NCBI RefSeq assembly: GCF_900149705.1
Contig: NZ_LT703001.1
Span: 1,054,001 to 1,118,000, forward strand
Origin: Sphingorhabdus sp. Alg231-15
GTDB lineage: Bacteria > Pseudomonadota > Alphaproteobacteria > Sphingomonadales > Sphingomonadaceae
Direction of reading: 5' to 3'
DNA: 64,000 nucleotides
Shown: piece by piece, positions 7,948 through 17,299 of the stretch
Layout of the letters: each line of letters starts with the position of its first letter
How positions within the stretch are numbered: position 1 is the first letter of the stretch
Notes under the pieces: model-generated
Database searches by the model: none
Told to the model about the DNA's origin: nothing
What the model saw: only the letters and a program-made list of their open reading frames with translations
Made by a program: the position numbers and the translations under genes

Positions 7948-10899
7948 CTAGAAGCCGACTTTAGCGCCAAGCCTCCAAACCCGACCCAGTGGGTTGCCCG
8001 TAAACGGGTTGTAACCCAAAGGTACCCTGGCTGATGGCGCATCCGCATTGGTGAAGTTCTCGACCGAGAATTGCAGCTGTGCATCAAATGACGAAATCGG
8101 CAAGTCATAGGCCAGATGAACGTCATGTTGCGTGAAGCTGGAGATATTCCGACCAAAATCTGTAGGACCAAAACTGGTGGTCGCACAAGGAGCGGGCAGA
8201 GCCGGACAACGTTCATCAACAACGCCATCAACATATTTCAAACCATAGCGCGCATTAAACCCGCTGATGTTGAAATTGACATAACCATTGGCCCGCCAAG
8301 GTGCGATGGTGCCCGGATTACGGTCCAGATTGGCCTTCCCGACCGCACTGAAGCCAGCGCGCAGGAATGCACCGTCTAGATTAAAGTCACCCACATCATA
8401 TGTCAGAATATGGCTGGCATTTGCACCTATTGTCAGAACGCCGCTACCAATATCGGTTGTGTAGCTGGCGGCAAAGTCCAGTCCGGTTGTCTTGGTTTTT
8501 GGACCATTGACCCACTGCGTGAACACCCGTGAGATATTCAGACCATTGGTTGTACCTTGTACACAGGCACCGCCGTCAAAGGTGATCAGCCCGACAAATG
8601 GACTGGAACAATCGGCAAAGTTAACCCCAGGGTTAGCCGGATCGGGTGCCCCGCTAGCAACCGCAGTAGCGATTGCCTGACCATCAGTCGTTGTGATTTC
8701 GTCTTCGAAATCGAAACTCCAATAGTCTACCGAGAAGTTGAAACCGCTGAAGTTAACGATAGCACCGACATTGTAGGTGAACGCCGTTTCTGGCCCCAAA
8801 TCATCTGGGTTACCGAAAATATCTACAGCCTTGAAGTTACCGGCCGATGCCGCCAGACCAGCCAGCGAAGTGATGCCATTGGGAGACACCTGGGAAGCCA
8901 GAGGTGCACGGAAGGTCGTCCCGACCGAACCGCGAAGCACCAACCAATCCGTCGGTTCCCAACGCACTGAGCCTTTGGGATTAAAGGTCGAACCAATCGA
9001 ACCACCATAGTCTTCGAAGCGGGCCGCTGCAGTAATCTCGAGCGTGTCAGTGATCGGAACAAGTACTTCTGCGAAAACCGCTTTGACGTCTTGTGTCAAC
9101 CGAGCATTGCGCTGCCCCCCGAGAAAGATGAATGAGCCAGCTCCTTCGAGCGCGCCCCCCACACAGGATTGATCGCCCAATATCGGACATGGATTGAGAT
9201 CCAGATTACCGAATTCATTCAATGGCTTGTTCCGGAAACGGGTCTTGCGATATTGCAGACCAGCTGCCCAACCAACAGAACCGCCGCCTAGGTCCAGCCC
9301 CAGTTCACCAGAGAAAATCAGGTCGGCTACAACCGTGTCCTCACTCTGATCATTGCCGTTTGGCTCTGTCAGCCAATCTACCAGCTCTGGAGAATTCTCA
9401 TTTCCAGGAACATAGAAGGGGTTATCAAGGTCGAGAGTAGGATTACGCGGCCCTGCATTGACAAATGGATTGAACCACAAACATCCAGGGTCTCCCGGCG
9501 TAGTGCTTGTACAATTTGGTCCGCCAAGACCGTTTAAGGCCGACTGCAGCCTGGAACCCACGATGCCGGGCGAACCGCCGCGACGATCATAATTCATCAT
9601 CGTGAGCGAGAACTGCCCGCGGAATGATTCTGAAAAATCCTTTTCGAAAGTACCGGAAAACCGATAGGCTTTGCTGTTCACAAATTGACGCCCTGATCCG
9701 CGGGGATCGGTAGGATTACCTAGCCACCCAAATGGTCGCCAAAGGAAAATCCCAATCGCAGCGGGAGTCCCTGTCAAACCGTTTTGCGCCACAAATGGTG
9801 CTACGCCCGGATTGTTGGGAGAAACCGTGAAGCCACCACCCAATCGCGCTCCGCCTGGTCCCTGTAGCGGCGGATAGCCAGGGGACGTACCGATGGAGTC
9901 CAGATCGGTCTGTGCATAGGTGAACTCACCGCGGAAACGGAAAGTATCCGAAAGATCGACATCCGCCTGAATATAGCCCTGATAGCGATCTGTTTCCTCG
10001 ACAAGATTATCAAACGGAATGAAACTGAAACGGCAAAGCACGCCATCGGCAACACCGCCCAGTTCGTTACAGCCTCTATCGGGCTGCAAGGCGACACCCG
10101 GTGCGATCGGAACAGCGCCTCCTGCCCCAACCACGGTAAATGTGCCTGGTGTGGCCAGAGCAGACCAAGCAGCCGGATTCACGTCATAAGGTTGAGAAGC
10201 ATAATCGCGTTCGGTCGTAGGCAATTCAGAACGATGCTGCCAGCCGAAGCCCGCCAGGATGTTCACATCGCCAAAGGTTTTACCGACCAAAATCGAAGCG
10301 GTGTAATTGTCATCGGAACCGTTGACAAATTCATAGTCGCTCTTGATCTCGACGCCTTCAAAGCCGCTTTTGGTGATAAAGTTGGCCACGCCGGCGATAG
10401 CATCTGAACCATAGGTCGCCGCCGCACCGTCTTTGAGAATTTCAATGCGTTCGAGCGCAAATAGAGGAACGGAGTTTGTATCACCAAAGCCGCCTCCAAC
10501 AGCACCCGGTGCCGTAAATGTTCGTCTACCGTTAAACAGCACCAATGTACGTTGCGGTCCTAAACCACGCAGGTTGATGGAACCGAGACCCTGATTACCT
10601 TGAGCAGCAGTAGAAAATTGGTTGGTGTCACCGAGTACACTGCCAACTTGAGGTAGATCTTTGATGAACTCAAGCGGAGAAGAGACCCCTGCGGTATCCA
10701 GATCCGCCGAGGTAAAAACATCGACCGGTTGTGCGGCATCTTCTGGTGTGCCTCGAATAAAACTGCCGGTTACGACAATGATATTTTCATCATCATCGGC
10801 TTCTTGCACGTCCTGGGCATGTGCAATATTGGGCGCGGCTGTAGCCGACAATATGACGGCGCTAAGCGCACTTGTGCAACGCAATAGAGATTTATTCAT
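7948..10899 (-). CDS. TonB-dependent outer-membrane receptor
   Basis: This 983-residue protein has a signal peptide ending at AHAQ (about residue 29), a Ton-box-like ENIIVVTGS, a plug domain with NLRGLGPQRTLVLFNGRR and RIEILKDGAAATYGSDAIAG, and a 22-strand barrel ending in the typical terminal phenylalanine (GAKVGF). A strong AGGAGGGGA ribosome site precedes the ATG. The plug style matches receptors used by sphingomonads for organic substrates. The upstream region holds a motif (11009-11027) shared with the divergent promoter at 13497-13526, so it is probably co-regulated with the lipoprotein genes. Substrate unknown. Confidence 0.92.
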   Translation of the reverse strand: MNKSLLRCTSALSAVILSATAAPNIAHAQDVQEADDDENIIVVTGSFIRGTPEDAAQPVDVFTSADLDTAGVSSPLEFIKDLPQVGSVLGDTNQFSTAAQGNQGLGSINLRGLGPQRTLVLFNGRRTFTAPGAVGGGFGDTNSVPLFALERIEILKDGAAATYGSDAIAGVANFITKSGFEGVEIKSDYEFVNGSDDNYTASILVGKTFGDVNILAGFGWQHRSELPTTERDYASQPYDVNPAAWSALATPGTFTVVGAGGAVPIAPGVALQPDRGCNELGGVADGVLCRFSFIPFDNLVEETDRYQGYIQADVDLSDTFRFRGEFTYAQTDLDSIGTSPGYPPLQGPGGARLGGGFTVSPNNPGVAPFVAQNGLTGTPAAIGIFLWRPFGWLGNPTDPRGSGRQFVNSKAYRFSGTFEKDFSESFRGQFSLTMMNYDRRGGSPGIVGSRLQSALNGLGGPNCTSTTPGDPGCLWFNPFVNAGPRNPTLDLDNPFYVPGNENSPELVDWLTEPNGNDQSEDTVVADLIFSGELGLDLGGGSVGWAAGLQYRKTRFRNKPLNEFGNLDLNPCPILGDQSCVGGALEGAGSFIFLGGQRNARLTQDVKAVFAEVLVPITDTLEITAAARFEDYGGSIGSTFNPKGSVRWEPTDWLVLRGSVGTTFRAPLASQVSPNGITSLAGLAASAGNFKAVDIFGNPDDLGPETAFTYNVGAIVNFSGFNFSVDYWSFDFEDEITTTDGQAIATAVASGAPDPANPGVNFADCSSPFVGLITFDGGACVQGTTNGLNISRVFTQWVNGPKTKTTGLDFAASYTTDIGSGVLTIGANASHILTYDVGDFNLDGAFLRAGFSAVGKANLDRNPGTIAPWRANGYVNFNISGFNARYGLKYVDGVVDERCPALPAPCATTSFGPTDFGRNISSFTQHDVHLAYDLPISSFDAQLQFSVENFTNADAPSARVPLGYNPFTGNPLGRVWRLGAKVGF

Positions 10900-11008
10900 A
10901 ATGGTCCCCTCCTGAAATTCTGGATCTCAAACATCGAAATTTGATTCCAGCGCCCTTTTTGTGGCGATTAATTTTTCTCTCCAAGACGAAGAGTTAATGT
11001 AATTAGAC

Positions 11009-11027
11009 GATTAGTCAACAGCAATTG
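11009..11027 (-). promoter_or_regulatory. Putative shared operator upstream of TonB receptor
   Basis: The sequence around TTAGTCAACAGCAATTG closely matches AATAGTCAACAACAATAG in the divergent promoter at 13506-13526. It lies about 110 bp upstream of the receptor ATG. The TetR protein at 16611 is the nearest candidate to bind it; this is inference from position. Confidence 0.5.
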
Positions 11028-11093
11028 AAGAAGCTTCAAACCAGATATCTGTTCCGACATATTTATATCACTCTCTTCTGCCAATCATGGCTC

Positions 11094-12407
11094 CTAGTTT
11101 GTTTCATCGGCCGCATTCTGGGCTACGCGGAAGACTCTGAGGAAATTCTCACCCCAGATCTTCTTGATTTGATTGGTTGAATAGCCGCGCCTGACCAACG
11201 CAGTGGTTACATTTGGCGCTTCACTGGCATCCACAAAACCGGCTACCCCGCCGCCATGATTGAAATCACTCCCAATCCCGACATGATCGATACCAACGCG
11301 GCCCACAATATAGTCGATGTGATCCACCAGACGGTCAACAGAACCCGGGCCAATCACATCTCGCATAGCTCTTAAAAATGCTTGGCGTTTTTCGAGATCG
11401 GGTATCTCCCAATAGAGTTCGTAGGGATAGGAATAGGCATCAGGCAGCCCGGCATTCCGGCGCACTTTCAATATCGAAGCCAGTAACTCTGGATCGGATA
11501 GATCGACAAGATAGGCACCAAATGCCGCCAGATGAATCACCCCGCCCGCTTCCGCAATAAGATCTATCTCTTCGTCCGAAAGATTGCGCGACACGTTAGA
11601 TAGCTTCCGCACATTAGAATGGCTGGCAATTACTGGAGATCGCGAAAGCTTGACAGCCTGTAATGTCGCAGACTTAGACATTTGCGAAACATCGATAATG
11701 CCTCCTAGCGCATTGATGCGCTGGACGGCTGCGGCGCCCAATTGTGACAAGCCACCATGTGCGGTGGCTTCGTAGGAGCGCGTCTCGGCGATGTATAATG
11801 GGCGTGAACTGTCCGAAAAGTCGTTATGCCCCAAATGGTTCAAGCCAAATATGCGAACCCCTGCAGCATAAAATTGATCAAGTGCGTCGACTTGGCCATT
11901 GAGCGCCCTTGCATTCTGGAAGCCCAACAGCATCGCAGTTTTCCCATCACTGCGCAGCTTTTCAACGTCTGCCGGTGATAGTGCCAGAGCCAGGTTTTGA
12001 TCTTGCGCGACCAAATTTGAAACAGCTGCCAGCTTCTTGTCGGCCTCGGCCCTCGCCAGTGCACGGCCTTCCTTTGTCCTCGGTCCCGGGCCCACGGCGA
12101 CCGACATGACAACGGCGTCAATCCCCCCTGCTCTCAACTTTGCTGGTGCTACCTTTGATAAACCATCGGCACCAAGATAGGTTTTGGATGTAGATGGCAG
12201 AACAATATCCGCATGGGCGTCCAGAACCAGACTCTGCCTGTGGATATCCCTGGCTCGTTCAATCAGGGCAGCTTCGGTTTCCGGAACCGTCGGGGTGGCT
12301 GCCGTCTCTACTTGATTTGGCACGCAAGCCGACAGCAATGTCGCGGCCAAGAGAGACATTGCGCCGCGCAGCTTAGGTGTTGGGCCTCTCACAAGCATAT
12401 TTCGCAT
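11094..12407 (-). CDS. M19-type membrane dipeptidase-like lipoprotein with altered metal site
   Basis: The protein is about 437 residues from MRNMLVRG, chosen because GGGAG lies nine bases upstream of this ATG; the start is 4 bp after the stop of the preceding hydrolase gene. The lipobox LSAC (C28) predicts a lipoprotein. M19 ligands HxD (H65, D67), ASH (H263) and GSD (D381) are present. The bridging glutamate reads Gln (GFQN, Q164) and the next histidine ligand reads Gln (DVSQ, Q242), so the second metal site looks lost. It may be a mononuclear hydrolase or have another role. Confidence 0.82.
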   Translation of the reverse strand: MRNMLVRGPTPKLRGAMSLLAATLLSACVPNQVETAATPTVPETEAALIERARDIHRQSLVLDAHADIVLPSTSKTYLGADGLSKVAPAKLRAGGIDAVVMSVAVGPGPRTKEGRALARAEADKKLAAVSNLVAQDQNLALALSPADVEKLRSDGKTAMLLGFQNARALNGQVDALDQFYAAGVRIFGLNHLGHNDFSDSSRPLYIAETRSYEATAHGGLSQLGAAAVQRINALGGIIDVSQMSKSATLQAVKLSRSPVIASHSNVRKLSNVSRNLSDEEIDLIAEAGGVIHLAAFGAYLVDLSDPELLASILKVRRNAGLPDAYSYPYELYWEIPDLEKRQAFLRAMRDVIGPGSVDRLVDHIDYIVGRVGIDHVGIGSDFNHGGGVAGFVDASEAPNVTTALVRRGYSTNQIKKIWGENFLRVFRVAQNAADETN

Positions 12408-12411
12408 CAGT

Positions 12412-13449
12412 CTATTCTCCCAGAAAATCAATGATCGCCTTTATCGCCCGTTCCGGTTCTTGCATCGACGTCCAATGATTAATCCCTTCCAGCCGGATCG
12501 TTCGCATATCCGTTCCTGCATTGTCGACTTTATCAATGAGCTCAGGCACAAAGACCTGGTCTTCTTCTCCCCAGATAAACAGCCCAGGCATTGTGATCCT
12601 GGCATTGGGTCCTGGCCAAAGATCAGCATCCGAAACCTCCTCGAACGGAGGAATATTTGCGCGATACCAGTTCATTGCAGAGTAAAGCATTTCGTTACTC
12701 GAGAGCGCGTTTTCAAAAAGTTCAAATTCTTCTCGGGAAAGATCACCGCGTTTGACGAGGGCTTTGTAGGAGGAGGTTCGCGCTGTCTCTATTGCATTGT
12801 TAGACTTTAGCATTTCCAAAGTGGTGCCCCGAAACCGTTGCATATACTGGTTTCGGCGCTGTTGCTCTTTGTCATTTGCTGCATGACCGAGAAACAGGTT
12901 GAGCGGAGGCGCGCTCATTCCGACAACTTTATGCAGACGATCAGGATAGGCCTGTGCGTAGGAAAGTGCGAGCACCGACCCCCAGTCATGGCCAATCAGT
13001 ATATATTTTTCATCGCCCCCTAAATGGAGGGAAAGCGCATCCAGTTGGGCGGCCAGTTTGGCGATATTATAAGGCTCCAGATTTAACGGCTTTGCCGACA
13101 GGCCGGAACCGAGAGCATCCACGGCGACAACCCGATATCGACCTTTCAGTGCCTCCATCTGATCAAACCAGCTGTACCAAAAGGAAGGGAAGCCATGGTA
13201 GAAAATGATCAGTGGCCCCTCGCCTGCCTCAACATAATGCAGCCGTGTATCGCCAGAACCAAAATAGCCTTCCTTATATTTTTCATCGCCTGAGCCGTTG
13301 GCATTGGCGAAGATCACGGCCGGATCTGGAACATCGCTAGTTTGAATCGATTCTATCGCCGCAATATCCTTTCCATCGACATTGGCGGCCATGCAGCTTG
13401 CAAGGATGAACAGCCCAATCAGCACAGCTATGCTCTTTAGAGATGCCAC
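12412..13449 (-). CDS. Alpha/beta hydrolase lipoprotein, epoxide-hydrolase-like
   Basis: This 345-residue protein starts with GTG after GGGAGAGA. The lipobox LASC (C19) predicts a membrane-anchored lipoprotein. The catalytic domain has the oxyanion motif HGFP (85-88), the nucleophile elbow GHDWG (D155) and a C-terminal INHW (H325). An aspartate nucleophile with HGxP is the pattern of epoxide hydrolases and haloalkane dehalogenases. It forms an operon with the M19-like gene (4 bp gap). It is divergent from the PQQ dehydrogenase gene across a 137-bp shared promoter. Confidence 0.83.
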   Translation of the reverse strand: MASLKSIAVLIGLFILASCMAANVDGKDIAAIESIQTSDVPDPAVIFANANGSGDEKYKEGYFGSGDTRLHYVEAGEGPLIIFYHGFPSFWYSWFDQMEALKGRYRVVAVDALGSGLSAKPLNLEPYNIAKLAAQLDALSLHLGGDEKYILIGHDWGSVLALSYAQAYPDRLHKVVGMSAPPLNLFLGHAANDKEQQRRNQYMQRFRGTTLEMLKSNNAIETARTSSYKALVKRGDLSREEFELFENALSSNEMLYSAMNWYRANIPPFEEVSDADLWPGPNARITMPGLFIWGEEDQVFVPELIDKVDNAGTDMRTIRLEGINHWTSMQEPERAIKAIIDFLGE

Positions 13450-13496
13450 AGTCTCTCCCTCTCCTGCGTCTTAGCCATTGATTTATAAGAATGGCT

Positions 13497-13526
13497 CGTT
13501 ATTGTACTAATAGTCAACAACAATAG
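13497..13526. promoter_or_regulatory. Motif in the divergent promoter, shared with two other promoters
   Basis: This motif starts CGTTATTGTA and ends AGTCAACAACAATAG, between the divergent hydrolase and PQQ-dehydrogenase genes. It matches 20 of 30 positions of 18142-18171 upstream of the SDR gene, and its right half matches 11009-11027 upstream of the TonB receptor. It is probably a regulator site controlling the whole cluster. Confidence 0.5.
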
Positions 13527-13586
13527 GCTGCACCTGTCAAACTTTTCTTACCGGATGCACCAGATCTGAGGGACGCAAGAAGCATA

Positions 13587-15449
13587 ATGCGGGGTTTTCT
13601 GTCACTAACTGCAGCGCTAACACTGACCACCATTGGCCTATCAGCCTGTCAGAAAACCGATGCCGATCCCGAAATTTTGGATTCGGAACAAGCGCAAGCG
13701 CAAGGCAATCCTGGCGAGGGACTTTATCAAAAACACTGCGCGGCATGCCATGATGGCGGCACTGCAGAGGCGCCAACCAAGGCCGCAATCCAGCTATATG
13801 GAGTTGAAGCGATCAGGGCGTCACTTTCAACCGGCACTATGAAAGAACAGGCGTCGATGATGTCTCCAATCGAGATCCGGATCATTGCCGACTATCTAGC
13901 CAGTCCAAGCAGCGAAAGCGCATTGGCCAATGCGGAAAAAAATCAGTGCGAAGGACAGTTAAATCTATCCAAACCGCTTTGGAATCGCTGGGGTAACAGC
14001 AAACGCAATGTCCGTTACCAGCCCACCGCCAATGCAGGCATCACGGCTGCGGATGCATCCAATCTGAAACTGAAATGGGCTTTTGGTTTTCCTGGATCGG
14101 CAAGGGCCCGCTCCCAACCAGCCGTTACAAAGGAAGCAATATTCACCGGAAGCCAGAGCGGCCTATTCTATGCCCTGGACTCCGAAACCGGCTGTGTCTG
14201 GTGGACATTTGAGGCCAAGGCAGAGGTACGGAACGCACCGACCATATCAACCGACGGAAACGGCCACGCGAAAACGCTGTATTTTGGTGATGTGGATGCA
14301 AATGTCTATGCCGTCGATGCCAAGAACGGAGAGTTGATCTGGACTCGTTCGATCCGCGATCATCCTGTGGGAACGATTACCGGTTCGATTACTTTGCACA
14401 AAGGGCGTCTCTACGTACCAATGTCCTCACTTGAAATTATCAATGCCTATCTTCCGGACTATGAATGTTGCACCTTCCGAGGTGGCGTGATCGCATTGGA
14501 AGCGAAATCGGGTGAGCCGGTATGGCGATTCTACACGGTCCCTGAACCGAAAAAGACAAGCAAGAATAAGGCGGGTGCACAAAATTATGGACCATCGGGC
14601 GCACCGATCTGGTCGACCCCGACGGTCGATGCCAAACGCAAGCTGCTCTATGTCGGGACGGGAGAAAATTATTCATCGCCGGCCAACGACAAGAGCGATG
14701 CTATCATTGCACTGAAACTAGATACCGGAGCGGTTGAATGGGTCCAGCAGACGATTTCGGGCGACGCCTGGAACGCCGCCTGTGGTCGAAATGGGTCACA
14801 GGTTAACTGCCCTAAAGAGGACGGTCCCGATTTTGATTTTGGCGCACCACCGATTCTGACGACCTTGGCCAATGGCAAGGACATTATTCTCGCCGGGCAA
14901 AAATCGGGAATGCTTTTCGGCATGGATCCCGATTCAGACGGCAAGATTCTTTGGGAGACGCGCGCCGGAATGGGCGGCTTTAATGGCGGCGTTCACTGGG
15001 GCATGGCAACCGATGGTGAAACGCTGTTTGTTGGTATTGCAGATACACCAGGCAACCGGTTTGCGACTGGCCCCTCACGTCAGGGCTTGCACGGATATGA
15101 TCCGGCAACAGGCAAAGCATTGTGGAGCAAATTTGAGCCCAATGTCTGTGAAGAAAAAGCCCATAAATGCATGACCGCATTATCCGCTCCTCCAACCATC
15201 ACACCCGGCGTTGTTTTCGCTGGTGCACTCAATGGTATCCTGCGTGCTTATAGTGCGGATAGCGGAGAGATATTGTGGAGCACCGATACTCGCCGGGAAT
15301 ATGAAACACTGAACGGTGTTAGCGCGCGAGGAGGCTCGATTGACTCAGCCGGTCCTGTTGTCGCTGGCGGCCTGTTAATCGTAAATAGTGGCTATGACAA
15401 ATTCGGGCAGATTCCCGGCAATGTAATGCTGGTTTACGGCGCTGATTGA
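13587..15449 (+). CDS. PQQ/haem c dehydrogenase lipoprotein, polyvinyl-alcohol-dehydrogenase-like
   Basis: This 620-residue protein has a lipobox LSAC (C21), then a cytochrome c domain with CAACH (C51, C54, H55), then an eight-bladed beta-propeller with repeated W-docking-type motifs (SGLFYALDSETG, ANVYAVDAKNGELIW, GILRAYSADSGEILW). A YECCTFRG vicinal cysteine pair is present, as in quinoprotein dehydrogenases. The order haem c then PQQ domain matches polyvinyl alcohol dehydrogenase of sphingomonads rather than methanol dehydrogenase. It probably oxidises secondary alcohols in the periplasm and passes electrons to the respiratory chain. Followed by a VOC lipoprotein gene 11 bp downstream. The true substrate is unknown. 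Confidence 0.85.
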   Translation: MRGFLSLTAALTLTTIGLSACQKTDADPEILDSEQAQAQGNPGEGLYQKHCAACHDGGTAEAPTKAAIQLYGVEAIRASLSTGTMKEQASMMSPIEIRIIADYLASPSSESALANAEKNQCEGQLNLSKPLWNRWGNSKRNVRYQPTANAGITAADASNLKLKWAFGFPGSARARSQPAVTKEAIFTGSQSGLFYALDSETGCVWWTFEAKAEVRNAPTISTDGNGHAKTLYFGDVDANVYAVDAKNGELIWTRSIRDHPVGTITGSITLHKGRLYVPMSSLEIINAYLPDYECCTFRGGVIALEAKSGEPVWRFYTVPEPKKTSKNKAGAQNYGPSGAPIWSTPTVDAKRKLLYVGTGENYSSPANDKSDAIIALKLDTGAVEWVQQTISGDAWNAACGRNGSQVNCPKEDGPDFDFGAPPILTTLANGKDIILAGQKSGMLFGMDPDSDGKILWETRAGMGGFNGGVHWGMATDGETLFVGIADTPGNRFATGPSRQGLHGYDPATGKALWSKFEPNVCEEKAHKCMTALSAPPTITPGVVFAGALNGILRAYSADSGEILWSTDTRREYETLNGVSARGGSIDSAGPVVAGGLLIVNSGYDKFGQIPGNVMLVYGAD

Positions 15450-15460
15450 GGAAATTATCC

Positions 15461-16561
15461 ATGTCTAAATCGAGAATTTCAAAGATCTTTGTAGGCTTGA
15501 CCATCAGCCTGAGTCTGACATCTTGTATGCAAGCAACTCCTGTTGAAACTGCCACCGCTAAAGCCAGCCCGCCGCGAATAGTCCAAACCCCCTTTTTTCG
15601 CCCCGCAAGTCTAGGTGACACCAGAATCAAGGGAGTGCGGTTCATTGGCAAGACGGTGTCCGACATTGATCAGAGCATAGCCTTTTATCAGCAGGCGGTT
15701 CCGTTTGAACTGGTCAGTCGGTACCAGCTCGCCGCCAGCGATGTCTATCATCCTGAGATGACCTCCAAGAAATATGGCAATATCGAAGTTGCGCTTATCA
15801 AAACCCCGACGGTTTTTGTGAAACTGGTTGATTTTGATCCGGACACAAAAGCGCCACCTTTTGTTAAACCGGTCATTGGCCCGGGATATACCCATATCTG
15901 CTTCCAATCTCCGGCGACCAACCCGGCCCTGACGAAATTCGAGAAAAAGGGACTGGACATGGTGTCACGCAATGCGCCTGTCGATCTGGGCGGCTATGGC
16001 GTTACCTATGCTTATGGCCGAGACCCTGACGGTACTATCATTGAAAATGAAACCGTCGATAGACCCCGCCGGCAAGACAGTGCTTGGATAACCCATATTG
16101 GTGGGGCAACTTCGGATGCGGACCGTATCGCTGATTTCTACACCAAGTTTATCGGCTATGGCCCACGGCGACGTGGGGAATATTCAAACTTTCCGAACAT
16201 GGACAATATCGTGGCGATTGATGGCGTAGCGCTTCGCAGTGCCTGGTTTGCGGTCCGCAATCTCGAGCTTGAATTTTGGGAATTTGTCCAGCCAGCTACA
16301 CCGGATCGCAATGAACCAGCTGACGTCGATCAGATCGGTTACAGCATGACCGCATTTGAAGTTACCGATGCCGATGCAGAGCGGGATCGGCTGGCAAGAC
16401 TGGGGATTAAAATGGTTGGTCCGGCCAAAATTAGCAAAGGCTGGAAAATCTATTACGCCTATGATCCTGACGGAAATGTGATCTCGGTTCAGGAGAATGT
16501 CTCAGCACCAAAATCGGAATCGATCGACGATATGATGTGGATCGATCCGACGACCTTTTGA
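15461..16561 (+). CDS. Lipoprotein with two VOC (glyoxalase/dioxygenase) domains
   Basis: The protein is about 366 residues from MSKSRIS, chosen because GAGGAAA precedes this ATG. The lipobox LTSC predicts export and lipidation. Two vicinal-oxygen-chelate domains follow (about residues 45-195 and 205-345), each ending in a DPDG motif (YGRDPDGTIIENE; AYDPDGNVISVQEN). VOC proteins are metal-dependent lyases, isomerases or ring-cleaving dioxygenases and are normally cytoplasmic, so lipidation is unusual. It is co-transcribed with the PQQ dehydrogenase (11 bp gap) and followed by the TetR gene. Confidence 0.8.
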   Translation: MSKSRISKIFVGLTISLSLTSCMQATPVETATAKASPPRIVQTPFFRPASLGDTRIKGVRFIGKTVSDIDQSIAFYQQAVPFELVSRYQLAASDVYHPEMTSKKYGNIEVALIKTPTVFVKLVDFDPDTKAPPFVKPVIGPGYTHICFQSPATNPALTKFEKKGLDMVSRNAPVDLGGYGVTYAYGRDPDGTIIENETVDRPRRQDSAWITHIGGATSDADRIADFYTKFIGYGPRRRGEYSNFPNMDNIVAIDGVALRSAWFAVRNLELEFWEFVQPATPDRNEPADVDQIGYSMTAFEVTDADAERDRLARLGIKMVGPAKISKGWKIYYAYDPDGNVISVQENVSAPKSESIDDMMWIDPTTF

Positions 16562-16610
16562 AAGCCGACACTATGCTGACAGGCTTCGCGGTTCATCAAC
16601 AAATGATTAT

Positions 16611-17264
16611 ATGGTAACAACTGAAACAATGAATAAAGAAACTACCATCAAAAGGCGGCGCCTCAGTCCCGAAAAACGCAAGTCGTTGATCCTCGATCAT
16701 ACGGCGGAAATTGTCGCGAATAATGGTGTGGCAGTGCTGAGCATGGAACTGATTGGCAAAGAGGCCGGGATTAGCAAATCGCTCGTCTACACCTATTTTG
16801 ACAGTCTCACAGAGCTGCTTCGCGCTTTGCTGAGACGAGAGCTAAAACGCTTGCGGCGGTTTCAAGTACAGGAGGCGGAAGCGGCCCAGACATTTGAGGA
16901 ACTGGTACGCGGCGTCACGCATCAATATCTCAAATATATCGAGGAACGCGGACTAATTATCGAGCGATTGCAGGCCGAACCGAGCGTATCCGACGGTCAT
17001 GATCCAACAGACTATAGCCGCGATGATGCGGTCAACTACATCGCCGACATTGTGGCACGTAATTTTGACATTCCCAAAAGCTTGGCAAGAGCGGCAACCG
17101 ATATCTCCTTCGGCCTCCCGGCAACTGCGGGAGCCTATTATCTCCACGGCGATATGAGCAGGGAAGAGGTTGAGAACATAACGGTCACCATGATTTTGGG
17201 ATCACTTAATGCCGTGCAGAATGATTACAGCACGCGACTTCAACCCTTGAAGCGAAAGCTCTGA
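16611..17264 (+). CDS. TetR-family transcriptional regulator
   Basis: This 217-residue protein has an N-terminal helix-turn-helix at about residues 30-65 (AVLSMELIGKEAGISKSLVY and TYFDSLTELL), then a helical ligand domain. It lies 49 bp after the VOC gene in the same direction and is the local candidate regulator for the motif seen at 11009, 13497 and 18142. An alternative start 18 bp downstream is possible. Confidence 0.85.
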   Translation: MVTTETMNKETTIKRRRLSPEKRKSLILDHTAEIVANNGVAVLSMELIGKEAGISKSLVYTYFDSLTELLRALLRRELKRLRRFQVQEAEAAQTFEELVRGVTHQYLKYIEERGLIIERLQAEPSVSDGHDPTDYSRDDAVNYIADIVARNFDIPKSLARAATDISFGLPATAGAYYLHGDMSREEVENITVTMILGSLNAVQNDYSTRLQPLKRKL

Positions 17265-17299
17265 CGGCCTCCTATTAGCGAAAAGAACTGATCCACATA

